In this document: piece by piece, positions 40,269-47,664 of the stretch | How the letters are laid out: every line of letters begins with the position of its first letter | Position numbering within the stretch: position 1 is the stretch's first letter | Assembly: GCA_028821455.1 (NCBI GenBank) | Contig: JAPPGE010000060.1 | Location: forward strand, 1 to 64,000 | From: a bacterium | Lineage (GTDB): Bacteria; Pseudomonadota; Alphaproteobacteria; SP197 | Direction of reading: 5' to 3' | DNA length: 64,000 nt | The notes under the pieces: model-generated | Seen by the model: only the letters and a program-made list of their open reading frames with translations | The model's database searches: none | Told to the model about the DNA's origin: nothing | Program-made: the position numbers and the translations under genes

Positions 40269-40603
40269 AGAGCGCACTGGTGCCGGACGAACAACGGGCG
40301 CTTGTCGAGGCCGTGGAGCGAAACTGGCGCTTGGCGCCGATGGGTCCGTGGCGTGACACACGCACGGCGCTGGAAGAAGCGGGCTTCGAGGACATCGAGG
40401 AAGAGGACCTCTCCGCCGAGGCGATCCCGTCGACAGAGGAAATCCGCCGGACATATCTGACGATGTCGTTCCTGAACCCGCATCTCGGCAAGACCAATCC
40501 GGACTTGCTGGAGTGGATGGATGCATCCGTCCGCTACGCCTCGGGACTGTCGCAGGGCGTGTTCACCTACCGCTTCATCTCAGGAACGCGGCCGGCACGA
40601 TAG
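40220..40603 (+). pseudogene. C-terminal fragment resembling a SAM-dependent methyltransferase
   Basis: A 127-residue frame. The stretch WRLAPMGPWRDTRTALEEAGFEDIEEEDL, followed by helical RRTYLTMSFLNPHLGK and a final QGVFTYRFISG strand, resembles the last third of class I methyltransferases. No SAM-binding GxGxG motif is present in this frame or clearly in the overlapping upstream frame. The protein is therefore either truncated or a small protein with only superficial resemblance. Confidence 0.4.
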
Positions 40604-40840
40604 CGGGCGAGCGACCGCTTCCGGTCAGAACCGCTCCGGCGGCGGCTTCACGGCAGTCGTGCCTTTCCACACCGCCAAGACGGACACTCAAATCAGCAGA
40701 GCAAGCACGCGAACCATTGCGCATTCCGGATGCAGGTTGACGTCACATGTCTGTCCCGGCCACCGCCGGAGGCGCTTGCATGCACGCATCGCTGCACCCA
40801 CGCGTCACGATGGTCCGCCAGCATCGGCGGACCGGCGGTA

Positions 40841-41503
40841 TCAGTAGAGTCTGTTCTGCTCGGCGCTCTTCATGTAAGCATCGGCTTCGGCCGCCGTCTC
40901 CTTGAGCTTCGCCTGGGCAACGATCGCGGCGCCGAAACTCTGCATGCCGGAGGTGTCCGGCCATGCCTCGGGTTTCCACAGGTTCGAGCGAACCATGCAC
41001 TTCGTGCAGTGGAAGAAGGCGCGCTCGACATGAACGACCATGACAAGGCGGGGCACCTTCCCCTGTTCGGTCATGGAGCGACGGAGGTCCTCGTCGGCCA
41101 CGATCTCGGCGCGGCCGGCCACCCTCAGCGTGTCCTTGCGCCCGGGAACCAGGAAGATGAGGGCCACCTTCGGGTTCTCCAGCACATTGAGGAACGTGTC
41201 CATGCGGGCATTGCCCGGACGGTCGGGGATGGCCAGCGTCGTGTGATCGATGACCCTCACGAATCCTGCGGGATCGCCCTTCGGCGAGACATCGACCTCG
41301 CGTGAACCGCCTCCCGAACCGATGACGAAGAATGGTGCATGACGGATGAAGTCGATGCAGAAGCCGTCAAGGTGATCGATCACCTTGGTGACTGCGGCCG
41401 GATAGACATCACCCACGATCTCACGCAGTTCATCCGACGTCGTCACGACGTCACTGAAACGTCCGGACTTCCCCATTGTTCCTGACTCCAGGGTCGTGGC
41501 CAT
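40841..41503 (-). CDS. Pyridoxamine 5'-phosphate oxidase-family flavin protein
   Basis: A 220-residue split-barrel FMN-binding protein of the PNPOx-like group with the MSMEG_1061-type layout. An N-terminal helix (SDELREIVGDVYPAAVTKVIDHL) is followed by the barrel strands FVIGSGG...EVDVSPKGDPAGFVRVIDHTTLAIPDRPGN and the NPKVALIFLVPG segment. A C-terminal HCTKCMVRSNLWKPEAWPD follows. True pyridoxamine phosphate oxidase residues are not obvious, so it is more likely a general flavin reductase or stress protein. A start at 41476 is an alternative. The gene stands alone. Confidence 0.83.
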   Translation of the reverse strand: MATTLESGTMGKSGRFSDVVTTSDELREIVGDVYPAAVTKVIDHLDGFCIDFIRHAPFFVIGSGGGSREVDVSPKGDPAGFVRVIDHTTLAIPDRPGNARMDTFLNVLENPKVALIFLVPGRKDTLRVAGRAEIVADEDLRRSMTEQGKVPRLVMVVHVERAFFHCTKCMVRSNLWKPEAWPDTSGMQSFGAAIVAQAKLKETAAEADAYMKSAEQNRLY

Positions 41504-41849
41504 GAACCCGGACAGTAGAGGGGGATCCGGTTTCCGACAATCTCACACCGGTTCCTGACCGTTTCACCAGTGCGTCAAGGCCGAGGCCTCCACGGAACGG
41601 TCGGGCAGGCGTCTTCGGAGCACCTGGGAGTCATCGACTCGATCCGGATGGCCGCGGACGCGTCAATCGATTCGAGCAGCAGCGCAACGAGACTTGAGAT
41701 GCGTTGCTGACTTGTCGAGCACACCGTCTGCCATGCCGCGCCGTCAGCGGTTTCAGGCAACATCCGCCATCAACGCAGCGGCACGGCCGTGCTACGGATC
41801 GTGGCTCACAAGTATCGGGCAACAACCGCCCGTATCGATGGATATGTCA
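41504..41849. other. Intergenic stretch, 346 bases, downstream of a Phd antitoxin
   Basis: I searched the minus strand after the Phd gene at 41850 for the toxin that should follow. I found no PIN, RelE or Doc signature in any frame, although some helix-like text is present (SLVALLLESIDASAAIRIES). It may be the eroded remains of the partner. Nothing else was identified. Confidence 0.4.
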
Positions 41850-42083
41850 TCATCCATGGATGACGGCGTCCAGCTCGTCGTTGCGCAGCGATTCTCCTTC
41901 TTCCACAGCAAGTTCGCTCAGACGATAGATCGGGTCATCAGCCGGCACGGTTGGGCGCGCACAGGGTTCCGACCGGGCCACGGGGCGACCGCGATACGTC
42001 AGTATCAGATGTTCGCCTTGCTCTATTCGCCGGAGAATACCTTCAGCGTTCCGCCGGAACTCCACCATGGAGATCGATGTCAT
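41850..42083 (-). CDS. Phd/YefM-family antitoxin, no partner visible
   Basis: A 77-residue antitoxin. The N-terminal Phd fold is clear (MVEFRRNAEGILRRIEQGEHLILTYRGRPVA), with a C-terminal acidic helix (YRLSELAVEEGESL) for toxin binding. The ATG at 42083 with AGG 5-6 bases upstream is preferred over a TTG at 42101. It lies directly downstream of the wrecked VapC next to another Phd gene. No intact toxin follows on the same strand. Confidence 0.72.
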   Translation of the reverse strand: MTSISMVEFRRNAEGILRRIEQGEHLILTYRGRPVARSEPCARPTVPADDPIYRLSELAVEEGESLRNDELDAVIHG

Positions 42084-42109
42084 GGCAACCTGCCCAAACA
42101 AGGATGATG

Positions 42110-42413
42110 TTCATGTTGCCTCTGTCTCGGGTGGAGTCCGCGTCGGAGGCGGGTGCCTCAGGGATCCGAAGGCTCGTTGCCCGGGTGATGGAGGGCGAAC
42201 TGCGACAAGCGCAAGCCTTCGGGTTTCGGAACACCATGTCGCTTCGTGCGATACTGCAAGCGGAGGCATTGTTTGCTGCCGGAAGGGCTTTGCCGGCACC
42301 CACAACGCGATTACGGAAATCGACCGCCTCGTTTCGCTCAATTCCGTACGGGCCCCGGCTCACAATGCACCAGCGAGGGAGAAGACGAGAATGTGCGTAT
42401 CAGGATTGAGCGT
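42110..42413 (-). pseudogene. VapC-type PIN toxin relic with lost start, stop in frame and lost catalytic Glu
   Basis: Immediately after and overlapping the end of the Phd gene at 42400, the minus strand reads LNPDTHILVFSLAGAL, the classic VapC N-terminus with its catalytic Asp. The expected ATG is ACG (42413-42411). A TGA at 42362-42360 follows. The same frame then continues ELSETRRSISVIALWVPAKPF, which matches the next conserved block except that the catalytic Glu after LW has become Val. Beyond about 42270 similarity fades. Normal overlap geometry with the antitoxin gene shows this was once a standard phd-vapC operon. Confidence 0.68.
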
Positions 42414-42624
42414 CTGCGTCCCAGTCGACGCCTGTGGCAAGGACATCGTCACGGACGACGATCTTGTCGCGCAGGCTGCCGATCAATTCGGCGTCGGGGC
42501 GCTCCAGCGGGAGCAGGCGCGCAACAGGCCTGCCGCGCCTGGTGATGATCAGGCCGTCGTTGCCCAGATTGTCGAGCAGCTCCAGGAATTGTTCCCTGAA
42601 CATTTCCGCATCGACGACTTTCAT
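42400..42624 (-). CDS. Phd/YefM-family antitoxin beside a dead toxin
   Basis: A 74-residue antitoxin with the standard layout. The N-terminal strand-helix (MKVVDAEMFREQFLELLDNL) and the II TRRGRPVARLLPL hairpin bind DNA. The C-terminal stretch LIGSLRDKIVVRDDVLATG is the usual VapC-binding tail. The gene reads intact even though the overlapping downstream vapC is destroyed. This is expected if losing the antitoxin first would have been lethal, or if it neutralises another toxin. It lies 155 bases upstream of the dnaQ stop. Confidence 0.82.
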   Translation of the reverse strand: MKVVDAEMFREQFLELLDNLGNDGLIITRRGRPVARLLPLERPDAELIGSLRDKIVVRDDVLATGVDWDADAQS

Positions 42625-42779
42625 CGCATCACTCCCTCTCGATACGGTTGGACGTAGCCGAACCTGTCTTCAACGTGTCTCCCCGCAGACCATTCCCGTT
42701 GCCCACCCGCCTCAAGGCGAACTGACGGGAGACGGACTGGGTGCAAGTCATCGTCGGACTTGCCGACATCGCGAAGAGG

Positions 42780-43466
42780 TCAGAAGCGCAGCCAGATCGG
42801 ATCCTTGACGTGTTCGCGCAGGAAGGCTTCGTGGCGGGCGATCTCTTCTGCCGTGGCCTCGTGGGGACGGGGCGGACGGAACGTGCGGGATGGCTCGCCG
42901 GATGCCGCAGACAGGAGGGAGCCCTCGGGACCCGTGAAGTCGAGGGCCGACTGGCGTCCGCCGATCAGTTCGAGATAGACCTCGGCCAGCAGTCGCGCGT
43001 CGACGAGGGCGCCATGGGCCTCCTGGCGCGTCGAGGCGTCGATGCGAAAGCGCCTCGTCAGGGCATCGAGACTGTTCTGTTCGCCGGGATACTTCTGCCG
43101 CGCCAGGGCGAGGGTGTCGATGGCGCGGCCGGCGTCGATCGGGCCGAGACCGCACCGCTCAAGCTCGCTGTTGAGAAACCCCAGATCGAACTCGGCGTTG
43201 TGAATGACGAGGGGGCTGTCTTCCAGGAATTCCAGGAACTCCCCGGCCTTGTCCGGGAACGACGGCTGTTCGGCGAGGAAGGCGGCGGTCAGTCCGTGAA
43301 CGGCAAGAGCGGCTTCCTCGCTGTCGCGCCCGGGATTGAGATAGGTACTCCAGGAACGCCCCGTGGGGACGTGGTTGCTGAGTTCGACGCAACCGATCTC
43401 GACGACGCGATGACCGGCGGCGTGATCGAGCCCTGTGGTTTCGGTGTCGAGGACAACTTCACGCAT
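42780..43466 (-). CDS. dnaQ: DNA polymerase III epsilon subunit (3'-5' proofreading exonuclease)
   Basis: The proofreading subunit of the replicative polymerase. From ATG at 43466 the 228-residue protein has the exonuclease motifs: Asp7/Glu9 in DTETTG (Exo I), Asp94 in HNAEFDLGFLN (Exo II) and His151/Asp156 in HGALVDARLLAEVY (Exo III-epsilon). A 60-residue C-terminal tail follows that in the family binds the alpha subunit. It overlaps the stop of a second dnaQ-like gene by 8 bases. In alphaproteobacteria it follows coaE and faces secB; here secB is about 40 kb away. Confidence 0.9.
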   Translation of the reverse strand: MREVVLDTETTGLDHAAGHRVVEIGCVELSNHVPTGRSWSTYLNPGRDSEEAALAVHGLTAAFLAEQPSFPDKAGEFLEFLEDSPLVIHNAEFDLGFLNSELERCGLGPIDAGRAIDTLALARQKYPGEQNSLDALTRRFRIDASTRQEAHGALVDARLLAEVYLELIGGRQSALDFTGPEGSLLSAASGEPSRTFRPPRPHEATAEEIARHEAFLREHVKDPIWLRF

Positions 43467-43983
43467 GATCTTCCCTGTGCTTGAGGAGTGCGACGTAGAC
43501 GGCCGCCAGCAACCTGGCATCGGAGAGGGCGCGATGGGTGCGCCCGGGGATGATCTCGATGCCGAGGCGCTGTGCCAGGGCGCCAAGATCGTTGGCTCTT
43601 CCGGGAAAGATGCTGCGCGCCATGCTGAGCGTGTCGATGGCCCTGGAACCACGGATCGGCTCCATGCCTTCCAGGACCAGTTCGTTGTTGAGGAAGGCGA
43701 GATCGAACGCCGCATTGTGCATGACGAGGCGGCTGGAGGCGAGAAAGCTCATCAGGTCCCTCACCCTTTCCCTGAACAGCGGCTGCTTTCTGAGGAAGGC
43801 GTCGGGCAGCCTGTGGATGTCGAAGGCTTCGGCATGGTTGCAGCGCCGGGGATTGAGGAAGGTGTTCCAGGTCCGCCCGGTCACCACCCGGTCCACGAGT
43901 TCGACGCAGCCGATTTCGACGAGCCTGTGACCATCCATGATGTCAAGGCCGGTGGTTTCCGTATCGAGAACGATCTCGCGCAT
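43459..43983 (-). CDS. Second DnaQ-like 3'-5' exonuclease, lacking the polymerase-binding tail
   Basis: A 174-residue paralogue of the adjacent dnaQ. All five catalytic residues are kept: Asp7, Glu9, Asp94, His150, Asp155 (DTETTG, HNAAFDLAFLN, HRALSDARLLAAVY). It ends right after the exonuclease domain, so it lacks the C-terminal alpha-binding segment of the downstream copy. Between the two proteins about half of the residues can be aligned by eye. It sits between coaE and dnaQ in the usual operon, so it arose by tandem duplication. Which copy proofreads is inferred from the tail. Confidence 0.87.
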   Translation of the reverse strand: MREIVLDTETTGLDIMDGHRLVEIGCVELVDRVVTGRTWNTFLNPRRCNHAEAFDIHRLPDAFLRKQPLFRERVRDLMSFLASSRLVMHNAAFDLAFLNNELVLEGMEPIRGSRAIDTLSMARSIFPGRANDLGALAQRLGIEIIPGRTHRALSDARLLAAVYVALLKHREDHA

Positions 43984-44080
43984 GACGATCACGAGTCAGG
44001 GGCCGGCATGGTATCCCGCGGGCACCCGGAAATCGACACGATCAGGCTTCGATCATCAACAGCTGCCGGCGAACCGGATA

Positions 44081-44704
44081 CTATGGTGGCCAGATCCTCC
44101 CCTGGCGAACCGAGAGATGGCGCCACAGTCTGTTGACGCGGGCCCGGGTATGGCCCTTGGCAAGGCCGGTCATCACGACATGGTCCGCCCGGCGCAGCTT
44201 TTCACGGTCCGGCATCTGGCGACGGCGGATGTCCTCAAGAATCGCCCGGGTCATGCCGGGACGGCGCAGCACCCGGGCGGCCTGGACGAACGGTGGTGCA
44301 TGGACCACGCAGGTGGCATCGACCCGCGATTCGCCGCCGGTCTCGAAGAGAAGGGGCACATCGAACACCACGAGACGGCAGCCATGCCGGGCCGCCCGCC
44401 TGAGAAAGCGGGCCTGATCGCGGCGTACCAGGGGATGGACCAGCGATTCAAGCCGGGCGAGCAATTCGGCGTTACCGATGACACGGGCGCCAAGGAGCTG
44501 ACGATCGATGCGAGCTCCTATTCCATTACCTGTCACCACCCCGGGAAAGGCGCTGCCGACAGGTCCGACAGCAGCGCCGCCTGGACCGTAGAGCCGGTGC
44601 ACACAGCCATCGGCATCGTGGATGAGAGCGCCACAGCGGGCGAACATGCCGGCAACGGCGGACTTTCCCATGCCGATCGAACCAGTCAGGCCGAGCACGA
44701 ACAC
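44081..44704 (-). CDS. coaE: Dephospho-CoA kinase
   Basis: The last step of coenzyme A synthesis: phosphorylation of the 3'-hydroxyl of dephospho-CoA. The 207-residue protein has the P-loop GLTGSIGMGKS at residues 5-15, the substrate motif DADGCVHRLY near 30, the lid-region FDVPLLFETGGE near 114 and the family RRQMPDREKLRRADHVV near 161. It is followed by the two dnaQ genes. The normally adjacent aroE gene lies 1.5 kb upstream, separated by a plus-strand two-gene insert. Confidence 0.92.
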   Translation of the reverse strand: MFVLGLTGSIGMGKSAVAGMFARCGALIHDADGCVHRLYGPGGAAVGPVGSAFPGVVTGNGIGARIDRQLLGARVIGNAELLARLESLVHPLVRRDQARFLRRAARHGCRLVVFDVPLLFETGGESRVDATCVVHAPPFVQAARVLRRPGMTRAILEDIRRRQMPDREKLRRADHVVMTGLAKGHTRARVNRLWRHLSVRQGRIWPP

Positions 44705-44881
44705 CGTTGCTGATCCCCAATCCAGTCACGTGACGAGCCTGCAGGATTCGAAGTGTGGCAACAAGCCCGCGCGGCATGTCATCAGGTGGTTCCGGCGAGC
44801 GGGCGAAGGCCAGGTCGGGAGGCCCGAATTGCTGTTGTCGACGGATTTCGCCATGCGCCAGACTTATGTCATGACGATGTA

Positions 44882-44907
44882 TTGACATCCGATCTTCACG
44901 TCGTGAG
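44882..44907 (+). promoter_or_regulatory. Candidate promoter of the DNA-binding-like/nucleotidyltransferase pair
   Basis: A consensus TTGACA at 44882-44887 is followed after 17 bases by a weak -10-like GAGGAT. An 8-base palindrome GTCATGAC (44868-44875) lies just upstream. The region is more AT-rich than its neighbours and precedes the ATG at 44918. Confidence 0.35.
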
Positions 44908-44917
44908 GATACGCGCC

Positions 44918-45409
44918 ATGGCGAAGACCGAGCAGCTTCAGATTCGTGTCAGTGCGGAGGAAAAGTCGCTGATCCGCGCCCGGGCAACCCAGGCTGGCGT
45001 GGGAATGTCGGACTGGGTGCTGCTGCAGTTGTTTCCACCCGTCGAGGTACGGTTCCGGGAGTGCCTCGAGGCGCTGGTGGCGGATCCGGACAGGGTTTCC
45101 TTCACTCTTGCTGCGCTTCATGACCTTCTGGCCGGTCTCAGTGGACAGCAGATCACGCATGGACTTCGCAATCCGCCGGGAGTCAGCCTGCCACCCTTCG
45201 AGGCAAACTATGTGGCGGCGATGGTCGAGTTTGCGGCCATGGCACAAGGAGTGTCGCCCCCGGCGTGGACGAGAGATGTTCCGCCACTGGACCGGCCCTG
45301 GTTCGGCACGGATCTCATGAGTTTGCGGTTGCATCTTCTGACGAATTCGCCTGCCGCGTTCCGGCGGCGCAACATCTTCATCGATACGTCTGTCGGGGGG
45401 CGCGTCTGA
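44918..45409 (+). CDS. DNA-binding-like partner protein of a nucleotidyltransferase
   Basis: A 163-residue protein of unnamed family. The N-terminal 35 residues (MAKTEQLQIRVSAEEKSLIRARATQ and following) look like the ribbon-helix-helix/MobC-type domain of relaxosome and antitoxin proteins. The remainder is helical and ends with WTRDVPPLDRPWF and RRRNIFIDTSVGGRV. Its stop TGA overlaps the next ATG by one base (TGATG), so it is translationally coupled to the nucleotidyltransferase. The pair is on the opposite strand to, and inserted within, the aroE-coaE operon. I infer an antitoxin-like role. Confidence 0.68.
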   Translation: MAKTEQLQIRVSAEEKSLIRARATQAGVGMSDWVLLQLFPPVEVRFRECLEALVADPDRVSFTLAALHDLLAGLSGQQITHGLRNPPGVSLPPFEANYVAAMVEFAAMAQGVSPPAWTRDVPPLDRPWFGTDLMSLRLHLLTNSPAAFRRRNIFIDTSVGGRV

Positions 45410-46032
45410 TGGAAGAGCTCTCCGCACGGGATATCCGCCATCTCTTTGATCGGCTGAATGCCGAACTTGCGCGCACCGGCGTCGTCGGAGAAGTCTACCT
45501 GGTCGGCGGCGCTGTCATGTGCCTTGTCTTCGATGCGCGTCTCACGACGATGGACGTGGACGCCTTCTTTCGACCGGCAAGGGAGGTGAGGGAGGCAGCA
45601 CGGCGCGTCAATTTCGGTACCGACTGGCTCAACGATGCCGTCAAGGGGTTTCTGAGCGAACGCGGAGAATTCCACCCTTGCCTGGAGCTGCCGAACCTGA
45701 GGGTCCTCACCGCAGCCCCGGAGTACCTTCTTGCCATGAAGTGCATGGCGATGCGCATAGGGAGAGAGTTCCACGACATCGACGATGTGCGCTTTCTCTT
45801 GCGTTACCTCAACCTCACAGGACTCGATGCCACACTCGAGATCATAGGCCGCTACTACCCCGTTGAACGCATACCGCAAAAGACGATCTACGCACTCGAG
45901 GAAATGTTCGCCCGAACCTCACCCGATCCTGCGACACGATCCCCCGGCCAAGCTCACCGGAAGACGGCCGGCGATGAATTGGAACACGCCGGAAACGCCC
46001 TCGCTGCCGAGAGTCCCAAGGGCGACCGATGA
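45409..46032 (+). CDS. DUF6036-type nucleotidyltransferase
   Basis: A 207-residue protein with a minimal nucleotidyltransferase fold. The Gly-Gly and the Asp pair are in YLVGGAVMCLVFDARLTTMDVDAFF (about residues 28-52), followed by a helical region with YLLAMKCMAMR and DIDDVRFLLRYL. Such proteins occur as single genes or as the second gene of toxin-antitoxin-like pairs related to AbiE and MNT systems. The C-terminal 35 residues are poorly conserved in character. The ATG at 45409 is chosen because of coupling to the upstream gene; the frame is open further upstream inside it. Confidence 0.75.
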   Translation: MEELSARDIRHLFDRLNAELARTGVVGEVYLVGGAVMCLVFDARLTTMDVDAFFRPAREVREAARRVNFGTDWLNDAVKGFLSERGEFHPCLELPNLRVLTAAPEYLLAMKCMAMRIGREFHDIDDVRFLLRYLNLTGLDATLEIIGRYYPVERIPQKTIYALEEMFARTSPDPATRSPGQAHRKTAGDELEHAGNALAAESPKGDR

Positions 46033-46195
46033 GGTCGTGTGCCCGAACTCCTGAGTCATGCCACGGCGTGGTGTGCGCCAAGCCGGAAAGGCCGCATTCT
46101 TCGCGCAATTCCCGATGATCGCAAAGGCCGCGGGTCCCCATGGCAACCATGGCTGGCGCAGATGCACTGCACCGCCCGGGCAGGGAGAGACCGCA

Positions 46196-47035
46196 TCACA
46201 ATCCCTGTGACACCACGGAGCGAAGCTCTTCCGTCACGGGCGGATCGACGCCGAACCACGCGGCGAAGCCCGGCCGCGCCTGGTGCAGCAGCATGCCGAG
46301 GCCGTCGACCGTGACGTGTCCGCGCTGCCGGGCGCGGCGCAGGAGATCCGTGACGAGCGGCACGTAGACGAGATCGCAGACCACGGCCTCGCCATCAAGG
46401 CCGTCGAGCGCAAGGTCGAGTGCCGGTTGTCCGGTCATGCCGAGTTGTGTGGTGTTGACCATCAGGCCGACGCCGTCGGCAGCCGCGGCCCGTTCCTCCC
46501 AGCTGACGGCCGTTACCGAAGGCCCGAATCGATCGACGAGTGCCGTGGCGCGCTCGAGGGTGCGGTTGGCAACACGCACCTCACCGACGCCCGCATCGAG
46601 AAGGGCGACGATGACGGCGCGACTCGACCCACCCGCTCCCAGCACCAGGACCGGACGGTCTCTTCGCCACCCGGGGGCCCGGCTCTTCAGGTTCTCGAGG
46701 AATCCGAAGGCATCCGTGTTGCTCGCCGCGAGAGCGCCGTCATCGCCGACAACTATCGTGTTGGCGGCACCGATCCGTCTGCTGAGGTCGTCGACGCTGT
46801 CGGCCAGCGCCAGGGCTTTCTCCTTGTGCGGCAACGTCACGTTGCAGCCCCTGAAGCCGAGATCGGGCAAGGCACGAAAGGCGGCCTCGAAACGGTGCGG
46901 CGGCACGGCAAGGGGCACATAGACGCCGTCGATACCGCAGGTCTCGAGCCAATGGCCGTGCAGGAGAGGGGATCGTGAATGGGCCACCGGCCAGCCCATG
47001 ACTCCGGCGACGCGCGCACTTCCTGTCAGTCCCAC
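46196..47035 (-). CDS. aroE: Shikimate dehydrogenase
   Basis: NADPH-dependent reduction of 3-dehydroshikimate to shikimate in aromatic amino acid synthesis. The 279-residue protein has the substrate-site PVAHSRSPLLHG near residues 16-27, catalytic Lys71 in NVTLPHKEKAL and Asp108 in SNTDAFGF. The cofactor motif is GAGGSSRAV near 133, with NRT in VANRTLERA. The start overlaps the maf stop by 10 bases. Downstream, coaE would normally follow; a plus-strand insert intervenes. Confidence 0.95.
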   Translation of the reverse strand: MGLTGSARVAGVMGWPVAHSRSPLLHGHWLETCGIDGVYVPLAVPPHRFEAAFRALPDLGFRGCNVTLPHKEKALALADSVDDLSRRIGAANTIVVGDDGALAASNTDAFGFLENLKSRAPGWRRDRPVLVLGAGGSSRAVIVALLDAGVGEVRVANRTLERATALVDRFGPSVTAVSWEERAAAADGVGLMVNTTQLGMTGQPALDLALDGLDGEAVVCDLVYVPLVTDLLRRARQRGHVTVDGLGMLLHQARPGFAAWFGVDPPVTEELRSVVSQGL

Positions 47036-47664
47036 GGGCCGAGCGCCCCCCTCGCGTCAAGTTCATTGAGAACGGCCAGGAGCGGCAGCCCGATGATGGC
47101 GTGCCAGTCGCCCTCGATCCGTTCGAACAGCCTGATTCCGCGTCCCTCGACCTGGTAGCAACCCACGCTTGCGAGAATGCGTTCTCCGGCAGCGGCGATG
47201 TAAGCCGCGAGCGAGTCGTCATCGAGGGAGCGCATGGTCAGCATGGACGTCTGCGTGTGACGCCATTGTCGTTCGCCGTTGACCACCAGCACGGTGGCGG
47301 TCACGAGCCTGTGCGTACGCCCCTGGAGGACCTCGAGATGCCGGCGGGCCTCGCCCAGGTCTGCCGCCTTGTCAAGGCGGCGGCCGTCGCACTCGAGCAT
47401 CTGGTCGGCTCCGAGAATGAGGCAACCGGGCTCGTCACGGCTGACGGCAAGGGCCTTCTCGCACGCCAGGGCCAGGGCCATGTCGGCGAGTGGCATCGCC
47501 CGGGACTCGAGGTTCCGGCGCAGCGCCGCCTCGTCAATGGCGGGAGGCACCACCCGGAATTGCACGCCGGCGTCGCGCAGCAGTTGCCGTCTTGCCGCAC
47601 TCGCGGAGGCAAGGACGAGGGGGGGCGCCTCAGGCGGCAAGGGTCGGCCGGCGGTGGTGGACAT
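47026..47664 (-). CDS. maf: Maf-family nucleotide pyrophosphatase
   Basis: A house-cleaning enzyme that hydrolyses non-canonical or methylated nucleoside triphosphates to monophosphates. The family N-terminus LVLASASAARRQLL lies at about residues 16-29. The catalytic Asp is in ILGADQMLE, and the late AGERILASVGCYQVEG...GDWHAIIGLPL is typical. The sequence around the substrate site resembles the YceF-type (7-methyl-GTP) branch more than YhdE, but this is tentative. The start at 47664 overlaps the amidase end by 35 bases; a shorter version is possible but would trim the first strand. Confidence 0.9.
   Translation of the reverse strand: MSTTAGRPLPPEAPPLVLASASAARRQLLRDAGVQFRVVPPAIDEAALRRNLESRAMPLADMALALACEKALAVSRDEPGCLILGADQMLECDGRRLDKAADLGEARRHLEVLQGRTHRLVTATVLVVNGERQWRHTQTSMLTMRSLDDDSLAAYIAAAGERILASVGCYQVEGRGIRLFERIEGDWHAIIGLPLLAVLNELDARGALGPWD

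Noticed and set aside
41504-41849. Toxin partner of the Phd gene at 41850
   Set aside because: No PIN, RelE or Doc signature could be found in any minus-strand frame.
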